64,000 bases of DNA from JBBECE01 sp040881985 (GCA_040881985.1 JBBECE010000023.1:1-64000); one strand, 5' to 3'. Counted from the first letter of the stretch, positions 52,434-61,056 are shown. The notes: generated by a model not told the origin, from the letters alone. Program-made: numbers and translations.

Positions 52434-53447
52434 TTAAGTCGCGGCCGGCTCCCGCAGCGCCGCGATCAGCGCCGCCATGTCGGCGGGGGGCGGGGTCTCA
52501 AAAGCCAGCGTTTGCGCAGTCACCGGGTGGGCAAACGCGAGGCGGGTGGCGTGGAGTGCTTGCCGGCCGAGGGCGTCGAGGGCCTGCCGCGCAGCCTCGG
52601 GCAGGGTGTTGGCCTTGCTGGCAAAACCCGCCCCGTAAAGCGGATCGCCGAGCAATGGATGGCCGATATGGGCCAGGTGCACCCTGATCTGGTGGGTGCG
52701 GCCGGTCTCGAGGCGGCAGCGCACCAGCGAGACGGCCGATTTGTCGCCGCCGAAGCGCTCGGCGGTCGAATAGTGGGTGAGGGCGCGGCGGCCGCCCGAC
52801 TTCCGGACTGTCTGTTTCAACCGGTTGTGGGGGGCGCGGCCGAGCGGGGCGTCGATCGTGCCGGCGGGCGGAGAAGGCGCGCCCCAGACCAACGCAAGAT
52901 AATCGCGCTGCAGCGGGCCGGCTCGGCCGTGATCGGCGAACTGGGCGGCAAGCTCCCGCATCGCCGCGCCGGTCTTGGCGACGACCATGACGCCCGACGT
53001 GGCCTTGTCGAGGCGGTGGACGATGCCCGGCCGGCGAACCCCGCCGATCCCCGAGAGACTTGTCCCGCAATGGTGGATCAGCGCGTTGACGAGCGTGCCG
53101 GTCCAACTGCCGGGGGCGGGATGGACGACCAAGCCGGCCGGCTTGTCGATGACGATCAGCGCGGCGTCTTCGTAGAGGATCGTCAGCGGGATGGCCTCGC
53201 CGAGCGGGGTCGGATCGTCGGGTGGCGGAATGGCGACCGTGATCGCATCACCCGGTTTGACGCGGTAATTGGGCTCGCCTATCGTCGCGCCGCCGACCGT
53301 GACGGCGCCTTCGCGGATCAGCCCCTGGCAACGGCTGCGGCTCAAATCCTCGAGCGTCGCGGCAAGCAAAAGGTCGAGCCGCATGCCGGCCTCCTCGGTG
53401 CTGGCGACGAATTCGATTTCTTCTGAAGCGCCGGAGTGATCCGACAT
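52434..53447 (-). CDS. rluD: RluD-type 23S rRNA pseudouridine synthase
   Basis: 337 residues. An S4 RNA-binding domain at about 20-75 is followed by the catalytic domain with GIVHRLDKATSG, where the Asp is the nucleophile, and RTHQIRVHLAHIGHPLLGD. It makes pseudouridines in helix 69 of 23S rRNA. Its ATG (53447-53445) overlaps the ATG of the divergent small gene (53446-53448). rpoH follows on the same strand. Confidence 0.92.
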   Translation of the reverse strand: MSDHSGASEEIEFVASTEEAGMRLDLLLAATLEDLSRSRCQGLIREGAVTVGGATIGEPNYRVKPGDAITVAIPPPDDPTPLGEAIPLTILYEDAALIVIDKPAGLVVHPAPGSWTGTLVNALIHHCGTSLSGIGGVRRPGIVHRLDKATSGVMVVAKTGAAMRELAAQFADHGRAGPLQRDYLALVWGAPSPPAGTIDAPLGRAPHNRLKQTVRKSGGRRALTHYSTAERFGGDKSAVSLVRCRLETGRTHQIRVHLAHIGHPLLGDPLYGAGFASKANTLPEAARQALDALGRQALHATRLAFAHPVTAQTLAFETPPPADMAALIAALREPAAT

Positions 53448-53784
53448 GACGACTGGACATCCTTCCGGGGACGCCGGGCCCGACACCGGGGCCACCGGCG
53501 TCATCAGGCGCGCCAGGCGGTCATTCGCGGTCTCGATGCTGATCCTCTTCGCCGGACTTATGGCGGTTGCCTTCGCGGTTGTCTATCGGCTGAACCAGGA
53601 CGGGGACGGGGGCGCGACGATCTCCGAAATCGCCCTGCCGGCGGGGGCGGTGGCACTCTCCGCCGTCGTGGCGGACGGCAAGTTGACGCTCGCCTACCGG
53701 CTCGACGGGCGGACGACGATCAGGATCGTCGATGCGCGGACTGGCGAGACGCTCAGCGAAATCGCCGTCGGCACCGGGGACTAG
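53446..53784 (+). CDS. Small single-pass membrane protein (DUF6476-like)
   Basis: 112 residues. A basic cytoplasmic start (IRRARRSFAVS), one membrane helix at about 29-47 (MLILFAGLMAVAFAVVYRL) and a short periplasmic beta-rich tail (ISEIALPAGAVALSAVVADG). I recall such proteins divergent from rluD in Hyphomicrobiales under DUF6476; function unknown. Its start codon overlaps that of rluD on the other strand. Confidence 0.65.
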   Translation: MTTGHPSGDAGPDTGATGVIRRARRSFAVSMLILFAGLMAVAFAVVYRLNQDGDGGATISEIALPAGAVALSAVVADGKLTLAYRLDGRTTIRIVDARTGETLSEIAVGTGD

Positions 53785-53786
53785 GC

Positions 53787-54965
53787 TCAGCTCGGGCGCA
53801 AGTCCCGGATCGCGGCCATGCGTTCGGATACTCCGCCCTTGCGCGGGGCGACTGGGCCCTTGCCGCCAAAGGTGAATTCGCTGGCTTCGAGCGAATCGCC
53901 GGCGAATTTCCTGACCTTGTCGAAAAGGCTTTCGTCGGCCGAGGCGGGGGCGTCGGCGTCGACCTGATAGATCAGGCGCGAGACCTCCCCGGCGATGTCG
54001 TTGAGCCGCTCGCGCAGGTGCGCCTGCTGGATGCGGTCAGTGTTCCACTCGTTGAGGATCGTCTGCTCGACCGAGCCGACCCTGTCGCGCAGGCGCTCGA
54101 GTTCCTCCTCGAGGGTGAGTTTTTCGGCGAGAAGCTGCTGTTTTTCGGCGTCGGGACCGGCGCCGCTTCCGGTTTCCTCGAGAATGGCATTGAGCTGGCT
54201 CTCGGCTTGGGCGATCCGTGCCTCGGCGTCGATGAGCTTGTCGCCGGTCTCGGCGCTGCGGTCGTCGCGTTCGGCGATTGCGGCGCGCAGCGTGGTGATC
54301 GCTTCGGTCGTGTCGGCATTTTGCCGCTCGGTCGATTCGATGCGCTCGATCAGGGCGCGCGCCTGGTCCTCGAGGAAGTCGGCGCGACGGCGCTCGGCCT
54401 CGAGCGCGCTCATCAGGTCCTCGACGTCGCGCGAATAGTCCCCCGACAGCTCGGCGCCCGCCATGTTGTCGCCGGCAACCCGCTTCTTCGACCGCTTGCC
54501 GGTGGCGCGCAGCGCATTGACCTCGTTGACCTTGTCGGAGAATTCGCGTTCGCGCTGGCGCAACCGGTGCGAAACATTGGCGCCCTCGCGCTCAAGCTCG
54601 TTGATGCGCTTGCGGAGCGTGGTCTCGCGATCCTCGAGTTCGCGAATGATTTGCAGCTGTTCGTCGCGGTCGGCCTTCAGCATGACCAGATCGGACTTCT
54701 TGCGGTTGATCTCCTCGAGCTGGTCGCCTAGGCGCCGGCGCAGAGTCTCGACATTCATTTCGAGCCGGCGGGTCGACATGGCGAATTCGGCGCGCAACTG
54801 GTCCTTGTCGGCGCGAAACTCGGCGAGCGTCATCGGGGTCGCCGCCTCGATTCGCTTGCGGGTCAGGCGCACCGCGCGCTTCCAGACCGAGGGGACGAGC
54901 ATCACGCCGAGGAGCCCCGCTCCCAGAAAGCCCAGGGCGAAATACATGATGTTTTCGATGATCAT
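53787..54965 (-). CDS. Membrane-anchored long coiled-coil protein, unknown
   Basis: 392 residues. One N-terminal helix (MYFALGFLGAGLLGVMLVPSVW) is followed by RLTRKRIEAATPMTLAEFRADKDQLRAEFAMSTRRLE, a segment I know from a conserved Hyphomicrobiales family, then about 300 residues of coiled coil. It is probably cytoplasmic and tethered. No enzyme motif is visible. It ends 2 bp from the convergent small membrane protein. ATG 54965 is chosen over the longer frame to 55055. Confidence 0.7.
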   Translation of the reverse strand: MIIENIMYFALGFLGAGLLGVMLVPSVWKRAVRLTRKRIEAATPMTLAEFRADKDQLRAEFAMSTRRLEMNVETLRRRLGDQLEEINRKKSDLVMLKADRDEQLQIIRELEDRETTLRKRINELEREGANVSHRLRQREREFSDKVNEVNALRATGKRSKKRVAGDNMAGAELSGDYSRDVEDLMSALEAERRRADFLEDQARALIERIESTERQNADTTEAITTLRAAIAERDDRSAETGDKLIDAEARIAQAESQLNAILEETGSGAGPDAEKQQLLAEKLTLEEELERLRDRVGSVEQTILNEWNTDRIQQAHLRERLNDIAGEVSRLIYQVDADAPASADESLFDKVRKFAGDSLEASEFTFGGKGPVAPRKGGVSERMAAIRDLRPS

Positions 54966-55175
54966 GGTGCACTCCCGGAGCGCGCGGGCCCGCATTCGGC
55001 GCTCGGCGGACCGTGCCACGCCTGCCGCATGGGTTCCATGCTGCTTCGCACTCAATATTAACGGAATTCGACTCGCCGGTCATCCGGAAACCTGCCCGGC
55101 GCGATCAAATGCGCGAATTGGCGGGCTGCAAATCGTTCTGATATGATTCGCGCCTCGCGTCGAAACCCCTCCGCC

Positions 55176-56627
55176 ATGATCAGGTCGATCCTCTACACCG
55201 CTGTCAACGTCTCGGCTTCGTTCTGCCTGGTGCTGGCGGTTTCGATGCTGATTCCGATGGCGGTCGACCTGCATGACGGCCACCCGGACTGGCAGGCATT
55301 CCTGGCCTCGGCGCTGATCGTCGGAACACTGTCGCTGCTGGCGTTCGTCGCGACGCGCGGACGGGTCGAGCCGTTTTCGCTCAGGCTCGGCTTCCTGGTC
55401 GTCAACCTCCTGTGGGCCTCGACCAGCCTCGCGGCGGCGCTGCCGTTCATTCTGTGCGAACTCCACCTGCCGCTCGCCGACGCGGTGTTCGAAGCGGTCT
55501 CGGGGCTGACGACCACCGGCTCGACGGTGATTACCGGGCTCGACGGCATGCCGCGGGGCATCCTGCTGTGGCGGTCGCTCACCCAATTGATCGGCGGCAT
55601 CGGCATCATCGCGGTCGGGCTGTTGCTGATGCCGTTCCTCAGAATCGGCGGCATGCAGATTTTCCGGATGGAATCCTCCACCAAAGGGGACAGTCCGACG
55701 CCGCGCTTTGCCGAATTCACCTTCGTCCTGACGATGATCTATGTGGGGCTCACGGTCGCCTGCGCGGTCTGCTACATGCTCGCGGGAATGGACGTCTTCG
55801 ATTCGATCAACCATGCGATGACGACGGTTTCGACCGCCGGCTTTGGGACCCACGACAACTCGTTCGGCAGCTATGGGGCGCCGGTGCTGATCGTCAGCAT
55901 CGTCTTCATGATCGCGGGGGCGCTGCCGTTTATCGCGCTGGTGCGAGCGGTGGTGATGAAAGACATAAGGCGCGCGCTTGACCCGCAAATCCCCGTACTG
56001 CTCGGCTTGCTGGCGGTGCTGTCGGGTCTGATGGCGACGGGACTGATAGTGGCAGGCTTTGGCGATCCGGGCCAGGCGCTGCTGCATTCCGCCTTTAACA
56101 TCGTTTCGATTGTCACCACCTCCGGCTTTTCTTCGACCGACTATTTGACGTGGGGAACTCACGCGACCGGGGTGTTCTTCCTGGCGATGTTTTTTGGCGG
56201 GTGCGCCGGCTCGACCACCGGCGGGCTGAAGACCTATCGGCTGATCGTCATGTATGAAACGGCGCGGACCTCGCTTAAGGAACTGATCTATCCGAACGGG
56301 GTGTTCGTGGTGCGCTATGACGGGGCGGTGGTCTCCGACGAAACCATCCGGTCGATGGCGGTGTTCCTCGCGGCGTTCTTCACCGTTTTCCTCATCGGCA
56401 GCGCGGGACTGTCTCTGCTGGGGCTCGATTTCGTGTCGGCTTTGTCGGGCACCCTGACAGCACTGACCAATACCGGGCCGGGGCTTGGCTCGATCATCGG
56501 GCCGGCGGGCAATTTCTCGTCCCTGCCGGAGGCGGCCAAGTGGCTGTTGAGCCTGGTGATGCTGCTCGGCCGACTCGAAATCCTGACCGTGCTGGTGTTG
56601 CTCAATCCGGCCTTCTGGCGCTCCTAG
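55176..56627 (+). CDS. trkH: TrkH-type potassium uptake channel
   Basis: 483 residues. The four selectivity-filter loops are recognisable: TTTGSTVI, STAGFGTHD, TTSGFSSTD and TNTGPGLG, each between two membrane helices of the MPM fold. FFGGCAGSTTGGLKTYR is the gating loop. It takes up K+ with TrkA, which is not in the window. ATG 55176 is preferred; 55143 is also in frame. The stop shares CTAG with DUF1134. Confidence 0.93.
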   Translation: MIRSILYTAVNVSASFCLVLAVSMLIPMAVDLHDGHPDWQAFLASALIVGTLSLLAFVATRGRVEPFSLRLGFLVVNLLWASTSLAAALPFILCELHLPLADAVFEAVSGLTTTGSTVITGLDGMPRGILLWRSLTQLIGGIGIIAVGLLLMPFLRIGGMQIFRMESSTKGDSPTPRFAEFTFVLTMIYVGLTVACAVCYMLAGMDVFDSINHAMTTVSTAGFGTHDNSFGSYGAPVLIVSIVFMIAGALPFIALVRAVVMKDIRRALDPQIPVLLGLLAVLSGLMATGLIVAGFGDPGQALLHSAFNIVSIVTTSGFSSTDYLTWGTHATGVFFLAMFFGGCAGSTTGGLKTYRLIVMYETARTSLKELIYPNGVFVVRYDGAVVSDETIRSMAVFLAAFFTVFLIGSAGLSLLGLDFVSALSGTLTALTNTGPGLGSIIGPAGNFSSLPEAAKWLLSLVMLLGRLEILTVLVLLNPAFWRS

Positions 56628-57196
56628 AAGGGGTTCCAGGTCGGCTCTTCGGTGAACTTCAGATAGCCAACATTGACCCCGAGCCGGGCGCCCACGCCCG
56701 AGCGGATCGGGACGATGAAGGTGTCGTCGTGCTTCATCACCGTCATGCCGAGGCCGGCGATCGCATAGGCCGAGCCGTCGATGCCGGGATAGCGGGCATA
56801 GACCGCCTCGACCGAGGGCAGGTTGTAGACCAGCATCATCACGCGGCTGCCGTCGGCCCCGACATCCCAGCCGATCGAGGGTCCCTGCCAGTACAAGAGG
56901 TGCTGGCCGGCGTTCTTGGTGTACATGGTGCCATCGCCGTAGCGCACCCCACCGAAGAAGGCGCCCGAGCCCTCCTGGCCGAGCACGTAGCCGTTGGGCA
57001 GGCCGTATTGGGCGACCACCCGCTCGACCAGCGAGGCGAGGCCCTGGGCGACCTGGCCGAAGAATTCGCTGCCGGCATCGACCAGTTCGTTGGCGCTGTA
57101 GGTTTCGGAGACCGGGCCGGACTGGGCCTCGGCCGCGGCAGGCCAGAGGACGAGCCCGGCGGCGAGCCCGATCGTGGCGGCAATGCGGGGCATCAT
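56624..57196 (-). CDS. DUF1134 family exported protein
   Basis: 190 residues with a signal peptide (IAATIGLAAGLVLWPAAAEA). The body is the conserved DUF1134 domain: YSANELVDAGSEFFGQVAQGLA, then GPSIGWDVGADGSRVMMLVYNL, ending GVNVGYLKFTEEPTWNPF. The family is periplasmic and often described as EipA-like; Brucella EipA is an envelope-integrity protein. Two adjacent Met codons are possible starts. Confidence 0.85.
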   Translation of the reverse strand: MMPRIAATIGLAAGLVLWPAAAEAQSGPVSETYSANELVDAGSEFFGQVAQGLASLVERVVAQYGLPNGYVLGQEGSGAFFGGVRYGDGTMYTKNAGQHLLYWQGPSIGWDVGADGSRVMMLVYNLPSVEAVYARYPGIDGSAYAIAGLGMTVMKHDDTFIVPIRSGVGARLGVNVGYLKFTEEPTWNPF

Positions 57197-57511
57197 CTTA
57201 CTGATCCTTCACGTTGATTCGGCGGCTTTGCGCGGAGTTGATTAACCAACGCGTCACGCCTGACGTGCTAATTTTGGCGGATAAGTCCCGTTTGGGTAGC
57301 GCGTATCTCCGGCGATGATGCGGCAAAGCGGTAAAGAAACCTTAAGCCCGAAGCGGGCCCATTTGGGCCTGCCGGCTTTGCACCCGCCGCACTGACCCAA
57401 CCCGGGACAGCGCCGGCGGAGGCCGGTCAGTAAGGGTTTGCACGGGGCCTGCGATGGTAATACTAGGCCGGCGCGGGGCCGTTGATTGTCCGAATGAAGC
57501 GAGGTGGCCTT
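57197..57511. other. 315-bp gap between DUF1134 and chpT
   Basis: Divergent promoter region. It holds a short palindrome CGTCA-CGCC-TGACG (57252-57265) and, before chpT, TTGCAC (57438) with TAATAC (57458), a weakly spaced promoter-like pair. TTAA occurs at 57242 but without a second half-site. No RNA gene or repeat seen. Confidence 0.4.
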
Positions 57512-58183
57512 ATGGCCGAGGTTGTTGAACTGAAGGCGTCTGACCTTGCGGCCATGCTGTGTTCGAGAGTGTGCCACGACCTGATTTCGCCGGTGGGCGC
57601 GATCGGCAACGGGCTCGAGGTGCTGGCCGATCCGGACCAGAAGGGGATGGCCGAATTCGCTCAGGAGCTGATCGAAAATTCGGCGCGCCAGGCGCGCGCC
57701 AAGCTCGAATTCGCCCGGCTGGCGTTCGGGGCGTCCTCGACCGCCGGCACCGAGATCGACACCCGCGATGCCGAGAAGGTCTCGCACTCGTATGTGGGGA
57801 CCGAGAAGGCCGCCATCGACTGGAAGATTCCGCCGACTCTGCTGCCGAAAAACAAGGTCAAGATGCTGCTCAACATGGTGCTGATTTCGGTTGGCTGCGT
57901 GCCGCGGGGGGGTGTGGTGACGGTGGTGTCGGAAGGCGCGCCGGGTGCCGAACGCTTCACCATCACCGCGACCGGCCCGAAAACGCTGGTTCCGAACGGG
58001 ATGCCGGAGCTTTTAGCGGGGACCCCGCAGGACGGGCGGGTCGATGCGCAGGTGGTGCAGCCCTTTTATACGGGGCTGCTGGCGCGGGAGACCGGCATGG
58101 ATTTATCACTGGCTCTGACCGGCGGCATTGTGACGTTCACCGCATTCCCGAAAGTTACCGTCGCCCAGAGCATCCATACTTAA
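57512..58183 (+). CDS. chpT: ChpT, histidine phosphotransferase of the CckA-ChpT-CtrA relay
   Basis: 223 residues. The phosphoryl-accepting H22 lies in CSRVCHDLISPVGAIGNGLE, the ChpT hallmark. The rest is a degenerate histidine-kinase ATPase fold without ATP motifs (MLLNMVLISVGCVPRGG; LALTGGIVTFTAFP). It passes phosphate from CckA to CtrA and CpdR. ATG 57512 (MAEVVELKASDLAAML) is canonical. The stop codon lies inside a CtrA-type box. ctrA itself is 0.5 kb away on the other strand. Confidence 0.92.
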   Translation: MAEVVELKASDLAAMLCSRVCHDLISPVGAIGNGLEVLADPDQKGMAEFAQELIENSARQARAKLEFARLAFGASSTAGTEIDTRDAEKVSHSYVGTEKAAIDWKIPPTLLPKNKVKMLLNMVLISVGCVPRGGVVTVVSEGAPGAERFTITATGPKTLVPNGMPELLAGTPQDGRVDAQVVQPFYTGLLARETGMDLSLALTGGIVTFTAFPKVTVAQSIHT

Positions 58184-58194
58184 CCAAACCTTAT
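58180..58194 (+). promoter_or_regulatory. CtrA-type box before the CheY-like gene
   Basis: TTAA-N7-TTAT, one mismatch, overlapping the chpT stop and 80 bp before the receiver-protein ATG. The half-site TTAACCAA is close to the CtrA octamer. Confidence 0.45.
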
Positions 58195-58273
58195 CGGTTT
58201 TTGCCGACAATCCGGGAGCGCGCCGCGGCGTCTTTGTCCGGCGGCCCGGTATATCCGCAGGCGGAACGCGAAC

Positions 58274-58642
58274 ATGAAGACCTGTCTCATCGTCGACGAC
58301 AGTTCGGTGATCCGCAAAGTGGCGCGGCGCATCCTCGAAGAGATGGACTTCGTCGTCGACGAGGCCGAGGACGGCCAGGAAGCCTTCGAGAAGTGCCGGC
58401 ACGAAATGCCGGATGCGATCCTCCTGGACTGGAACATGCCGATAATGACCGGGCTCGAGTTCCTGAAGAGCCTGCGCGGTTATGTGGGCGGGGACAAGCC
58501 GAAGGTCGTCTTCTGCACCACCGAGAACGATGTCGGGCATATCGCCATGGCGCTGAAGGCCGGGGCGAACGAATATATGATGAAGCCGTTCGACCGGGAA
58601 ATCCTTGAGTCCAAGTTCATGGAGCTTGAAGTCGAGGAATAG
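58274..58642 (+). CDS. Single-domain response regulator (CheY-like)
   Basis: 122 residues, receiver domain only. The acidic pair is D8/D9, the phosphoacceptor D52 is in LLDWNMP, Thr is in FCTTEND near 82 and Lys in KPFD near 104. No output domain. A receiver gene between chpT and ctrA is usual in Hyphomicrobiales, so a cell-cycle rather than chemotaxis role is likely; the partner kinase is unknown. It resembles CheY more than CpdR or DivK in sequence. Confidence 0.88.
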   Translation: MKTCLIVDDSSVIRKVARRILEEMDFVVDEAEDGQEAFEKCRHEMPDAILLDWNMPIMTGLEFLKSLRGYVGGDKPKVVFCTTENDVGHIAMALKAGANEYMMKPFDREILESKFMELEVEE

Positions 58643-58672
58643 GCCGCCCTCCGCCCGGCATGCCGATCCAAG

Positions 58673-58704
58673 CAAAAGGCCCCGCATTTGCGAGGCCTTT
58701 GCAT
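58673..58704. terminator. Bidirectional terminator between the receiver gene and ctrA
   Basis: AAAGGCC (58675-58681) pairs with GGCCTTT (58694-58700), with an inner CGC/GCG pairing. The 87-bp convergent gap contains nothing else. It can serve both strands (TTTGC on plus, CTTTTGCTT on minus). Confidence 0.7.
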
Positions 58705-58729
58705 TCGGGAGCAGGAGCGGGCGCCGCTG

Positions 58730-59431
58730 TCAGGCGCTTTCTGAATATTCGGCCTCATCGGGTTCGCGCAGCACATAGCCGCGGCCCCAGACGGTCTCGA
58801 TGTAATTCTTGCCGCCGGTGGCGACGGAGAGCTTCTTGCGCAGCTTACAAATGAACACGTCGATAATCTTCAGTTCGGGCTCGTCCATGCCGCCATAGAG
58901 ATGATTGAGGAACATTTCCTTGGTCAGCGTCGTACCCTTGCGCAACGATAAGAGCTCCAGCATCTGATATTCCTTGCCGGTCAGATGGACGCGCTGGCCG
59001 CCGACCTCGACGGTCTTGGTGTCGAGATTGACGGTAAGATCCGCGGTGGTGATGACCGACTGGGCGTGGCCCTTGGAACGGCGCACCACGGCGTGAATGC
59101 GGGCGACCAGCTCGTCCTTGTGGAACGGCTTGGTCATGTAGTCGTCGGCGCCGAAGCCGAGGCCCCGGACCTTGTCCTCGATGCCGGCGAGGCCAGACAG
59201 GATGAGAATCGGCGTCTGCACCTTGGCGACCCTTAAGGTGCGCAGGACTTCGTAGCCGCTCATGTCCGGCAGATTTAGGTCGAGGAGAATGATGTCGTAG
59301 TCGTAGAGCTTGCCGAGGTCGACACCTTCCTCGCCGAGGTCGGTGGTATAGACGTTGAAGCTCTCCGACTTGAGCATCAGTTCGATGCTTTGGGCGGTGG
59401 CGCTGTCGTCCTCGATCAGGAGTACCCGCAC
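58730..59431 (-). CDS. ctrA: CtrA, master cell-cycle response regulator
   Basis: 233 residues from GTG 59431, with AAGGGGAAG upstream. The receiver domain starts MRVLLIEDDSATAQSIELML with phosphoacceptor D51 (LLDLNLPD). The OmpR-type winged helix has HLTGKEYQMLELL, MFLNHLYGGMDEPELKIIDVFICKLRKKL and ETVWGRGYVLRE. CtrA binds TTAA-N7-TTAA and controls division, motility, methylation and envelope genes. The protein ends ESA rather than with the Ala-Ala degron of Caulobacter CtrA. The longer frame to 59491 is not used in homologues. Confidence 0.97.
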   Translation of the reverse strand: MRVLLIEDDSATAQSIELMLKSESFNVYTTDLGEEGVDLGKLYDYDIILLDLNLPDMSGYEVLRTLRVAKVQTPILILSGLAGIEDKVRGLGFGADDYMTKPFHKDELVARIHAVVRRSKGHAQSVITTADLTVNLDTKTVEVGGQRVHLTGKEYQMLELLSLRKGTTLTKEMFLNHLYGGMDEPELKIIDVFICKLRKKLSVATGGKNYIETVWGRGYVLREPDEAEYSESA

Positions 59432-60133
59432 GTTCTTCCCCTTGTTCGCGTCCGGCCAGTGGACCCTCGGGGGCGGCACATGCGTCGCCAACTATCCCGA
59501 AACCATCCCTTCTGGATGTGATTCGACCCTAAGCGCAATTAGTTAACAAAGTTTAATTCGGTTCCGCAATATGCAGAGACAAAGTGCGAAATATTCACAC
59601 AACTATCTGGAATCATTAGATTTTAGGGATCCATAACCCTTAACAATCAGGATTAAGGAAGCCTTGCAACCGACTCTTTGGACTCAGTGATTTGGGAGCC
59701 GGACTGCGCCTTGGCCTCATCGACACCTGGGCCGACGAATCCCGCCGAATGGGGCATTGTTGGCGCTTTTGGGTAAAGGAATCGTTACCGCAGGGCCAAT
59801 CGCCTTCGGGGGTGCGGGGATCGACGGCACCGATCGCGGCGGCGACGGCCAGGCTCTGGGGTCGGAAACCGGGGCTCCGTTACCGGCTTATTTACCGTTT
59901 TGGCCGATGGTAAAGACCGAAGCGATCCGATCGCTGACGCCCGGGGCGGCATGCGCCGGACGATTTCGCGTACCCCGCCCGGATGGGTTCGGCGGGACGC
60001 GCGGGCGGCTCCGGATCAGGGCCGGGACGGGCGGACGACGATCGAGGCATTCTCTATCGCCGGCTCGCCGAAATCCCGGCCGGCAAAGACGGCGCGTAAG
60101 TAGACGGCTTGGTGTGAGTATGGAGTACAAGTC
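59432..60133 (-). promoter_or_regulatory. 700-bp ctrA/fliJ intergenic region: TTAA sites and GANTC cluster
   Basis: No gene is convincing here. The ctrA-proximal part is A+T-rich and holds TTAA-N6-TTAA (59543-59556, a CtrA-like box with one base less than usual), TTAA at 59640 and 59653, and six GANTC sites at 59520, 59610, 59672, 59681, 59737 and 59779. GANTC is the target of the cell-cycle methylase CcrM; in Caulobacter one such site gates a ctrA promoter. The fliJ-proximal 300 bp are G+C-rich with no recognised signal. Confidence 0.55.
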
Positions 60134-60544
60134 ATGAAGTCGCGCAGCGACAGCCTGATCCGGCTAAAGAGGTTCCAGGTCGACGAAAAGCGTCGGCAGG
60201 TCGCCCAGATCGAGACGATGGTCAACGACTTCGAGCGGATGGCCGCCGAACTCGAACAGCAGATCGAGCTCGAACACCAGCGCACCGGAATTTCGGATTC
60301 CACCCATTTCGCCTATTCGACCTTCGCCAAGGCGGCGCAGGTCAGGCGCGACAATCTGACGGCGTCGGCCAACGAAATGCGCGGCAAGCTCGAGCCGGCG
60401 CAGGACGGGCTCGCCGAAGCGGTCGAGGAACTGAAGAAGGTCGAGTTGCTCGACGCGCGCGAGAGCGCTCGCGAGGTGGCCGAAGACGCCAGGGCCGAGC
60501 AGGCCGGGATGGAGGGGGACAGCCGCCGGCGCAATCACCGCTGA
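60134..60544 (+). CDS. fliJ: FliJ-like flagellar export chaperone
   Basis: 136 residues, all helical, beginning MKSRSDSLIRLKRFQVDEKRRQV and forming a two-stranded coiled coil, as FliJ does in the flagellar export gate with FliI and FlhA. No fliI is adjacent in the window, so the assignment rests on sequence pattern and the familiar ctrA-fliJ proximity in Hyphomicrobiales. It ends at a very strong terminator. Confidence 0.75.
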   Translation: MKSRSDSLIRLKRFQVDEKRRQVAQIETMVNDFERMAAELEQQIELEHQRTGISDSTHFAYSTFAKAAQVRRDNLTASANEMRGKLEPAQDGLAEAVEELKKVELLDARESAREVAEDARAEQAGMEGDSRRRNHR

Positions 60545-60570
60545 AGCCCGCTTTTCACAGTCCGAGGATC

Positions 60571-60610
60571 GAGGCCCGCGCGGGATGCCGCGCGGGCCTC
60601 GCGCTTTTTG
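60571..60610 (+). terminator. Strong intrinsic terminator after fliJ
   Basis: Perfect 13-bp stem GAGGCCCGCGCGG (60571-60583) / CCGCGCGGGCCTC (60588-60600) with loop GATG, then GCGCTTTTT. Confidence 0.92.
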
Positions 60611-60777
60611 TCAACCGGCGCTGCCGCCGTACGCATTCTCGGGCCCGGCCAAGGCAAGCATCCTTGCGGGCGCGAGTTGCTGGAGGTCGCTGTTGGGGTG
60701 TCGCGTTCAAGCGCCCGCGAATTGGATTCGGAAAAAAGGCGGCAGCGTGCGGCGAGACGACCAGCCAGGCGCGGGGG

Positions 60778-61056
60778 TCAGACTTCGCGGTAGTGCTGGA
60801 TCCAGGTCGTGCGCAGACCGGCAAGCCCGTGCTTGTCGATGGCGGCTTGCCAATTGAGGAATTCGTCGACACTAAGGGTATAGCGGTCGCACGCTTCCTC
60901 GAGGCTCAACAGCCCGCCGCGAACCGCGGCGACGACTTCGGCCTTGCGACGGATAACCCACCGCTTGGTTTCCTTGGGCGGCAAGTCGGCAATGGTGAGC
61001 GGGGAACCGTCTGGACCGATCACATACTTAACGCGCGGACGCATCGGTACGGTCAT
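60778..61056 (-). CDS. sciP: SciP (DUF1153), inhibitor of CtrA-dependent transcription
   Basis: 92 residues, nearly all of it conserved family sequence: RPRVKYVIGPDGSPLTIADLPP, KRWVIRRKAEVVAAVRGG and LSLEEACDRYTLSVDEFLNWQ. In Caulobacter SciP (small CtrA inhibitory protein) binds CtrA and stops it recruiting RNA polymerase in G1; the fold is a helix-turn-helix. ATG 61056 is chosen; four codons later there is another Met. It is divergent from mnmA, and a CtrA-type box and a 9-bp hairpin lie in its leader. Confidence 0.93.
   Translation of the reverse strand: MTVPMRPRVKYVIGPDGSPLTIADLPPKETKRWVIRRKAEVVAAVRGGLLSLEEACDRYTLSVDEFLNWQAAIDKHGLAGLRTTWIQHYREV

Noticed and set aside
59757..60137. 126-residue frame between ctrA and fliJ
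   Set aside because: Gly/Arg-rich, no start signal, overlaps the fliJ start, and no recognisable family.
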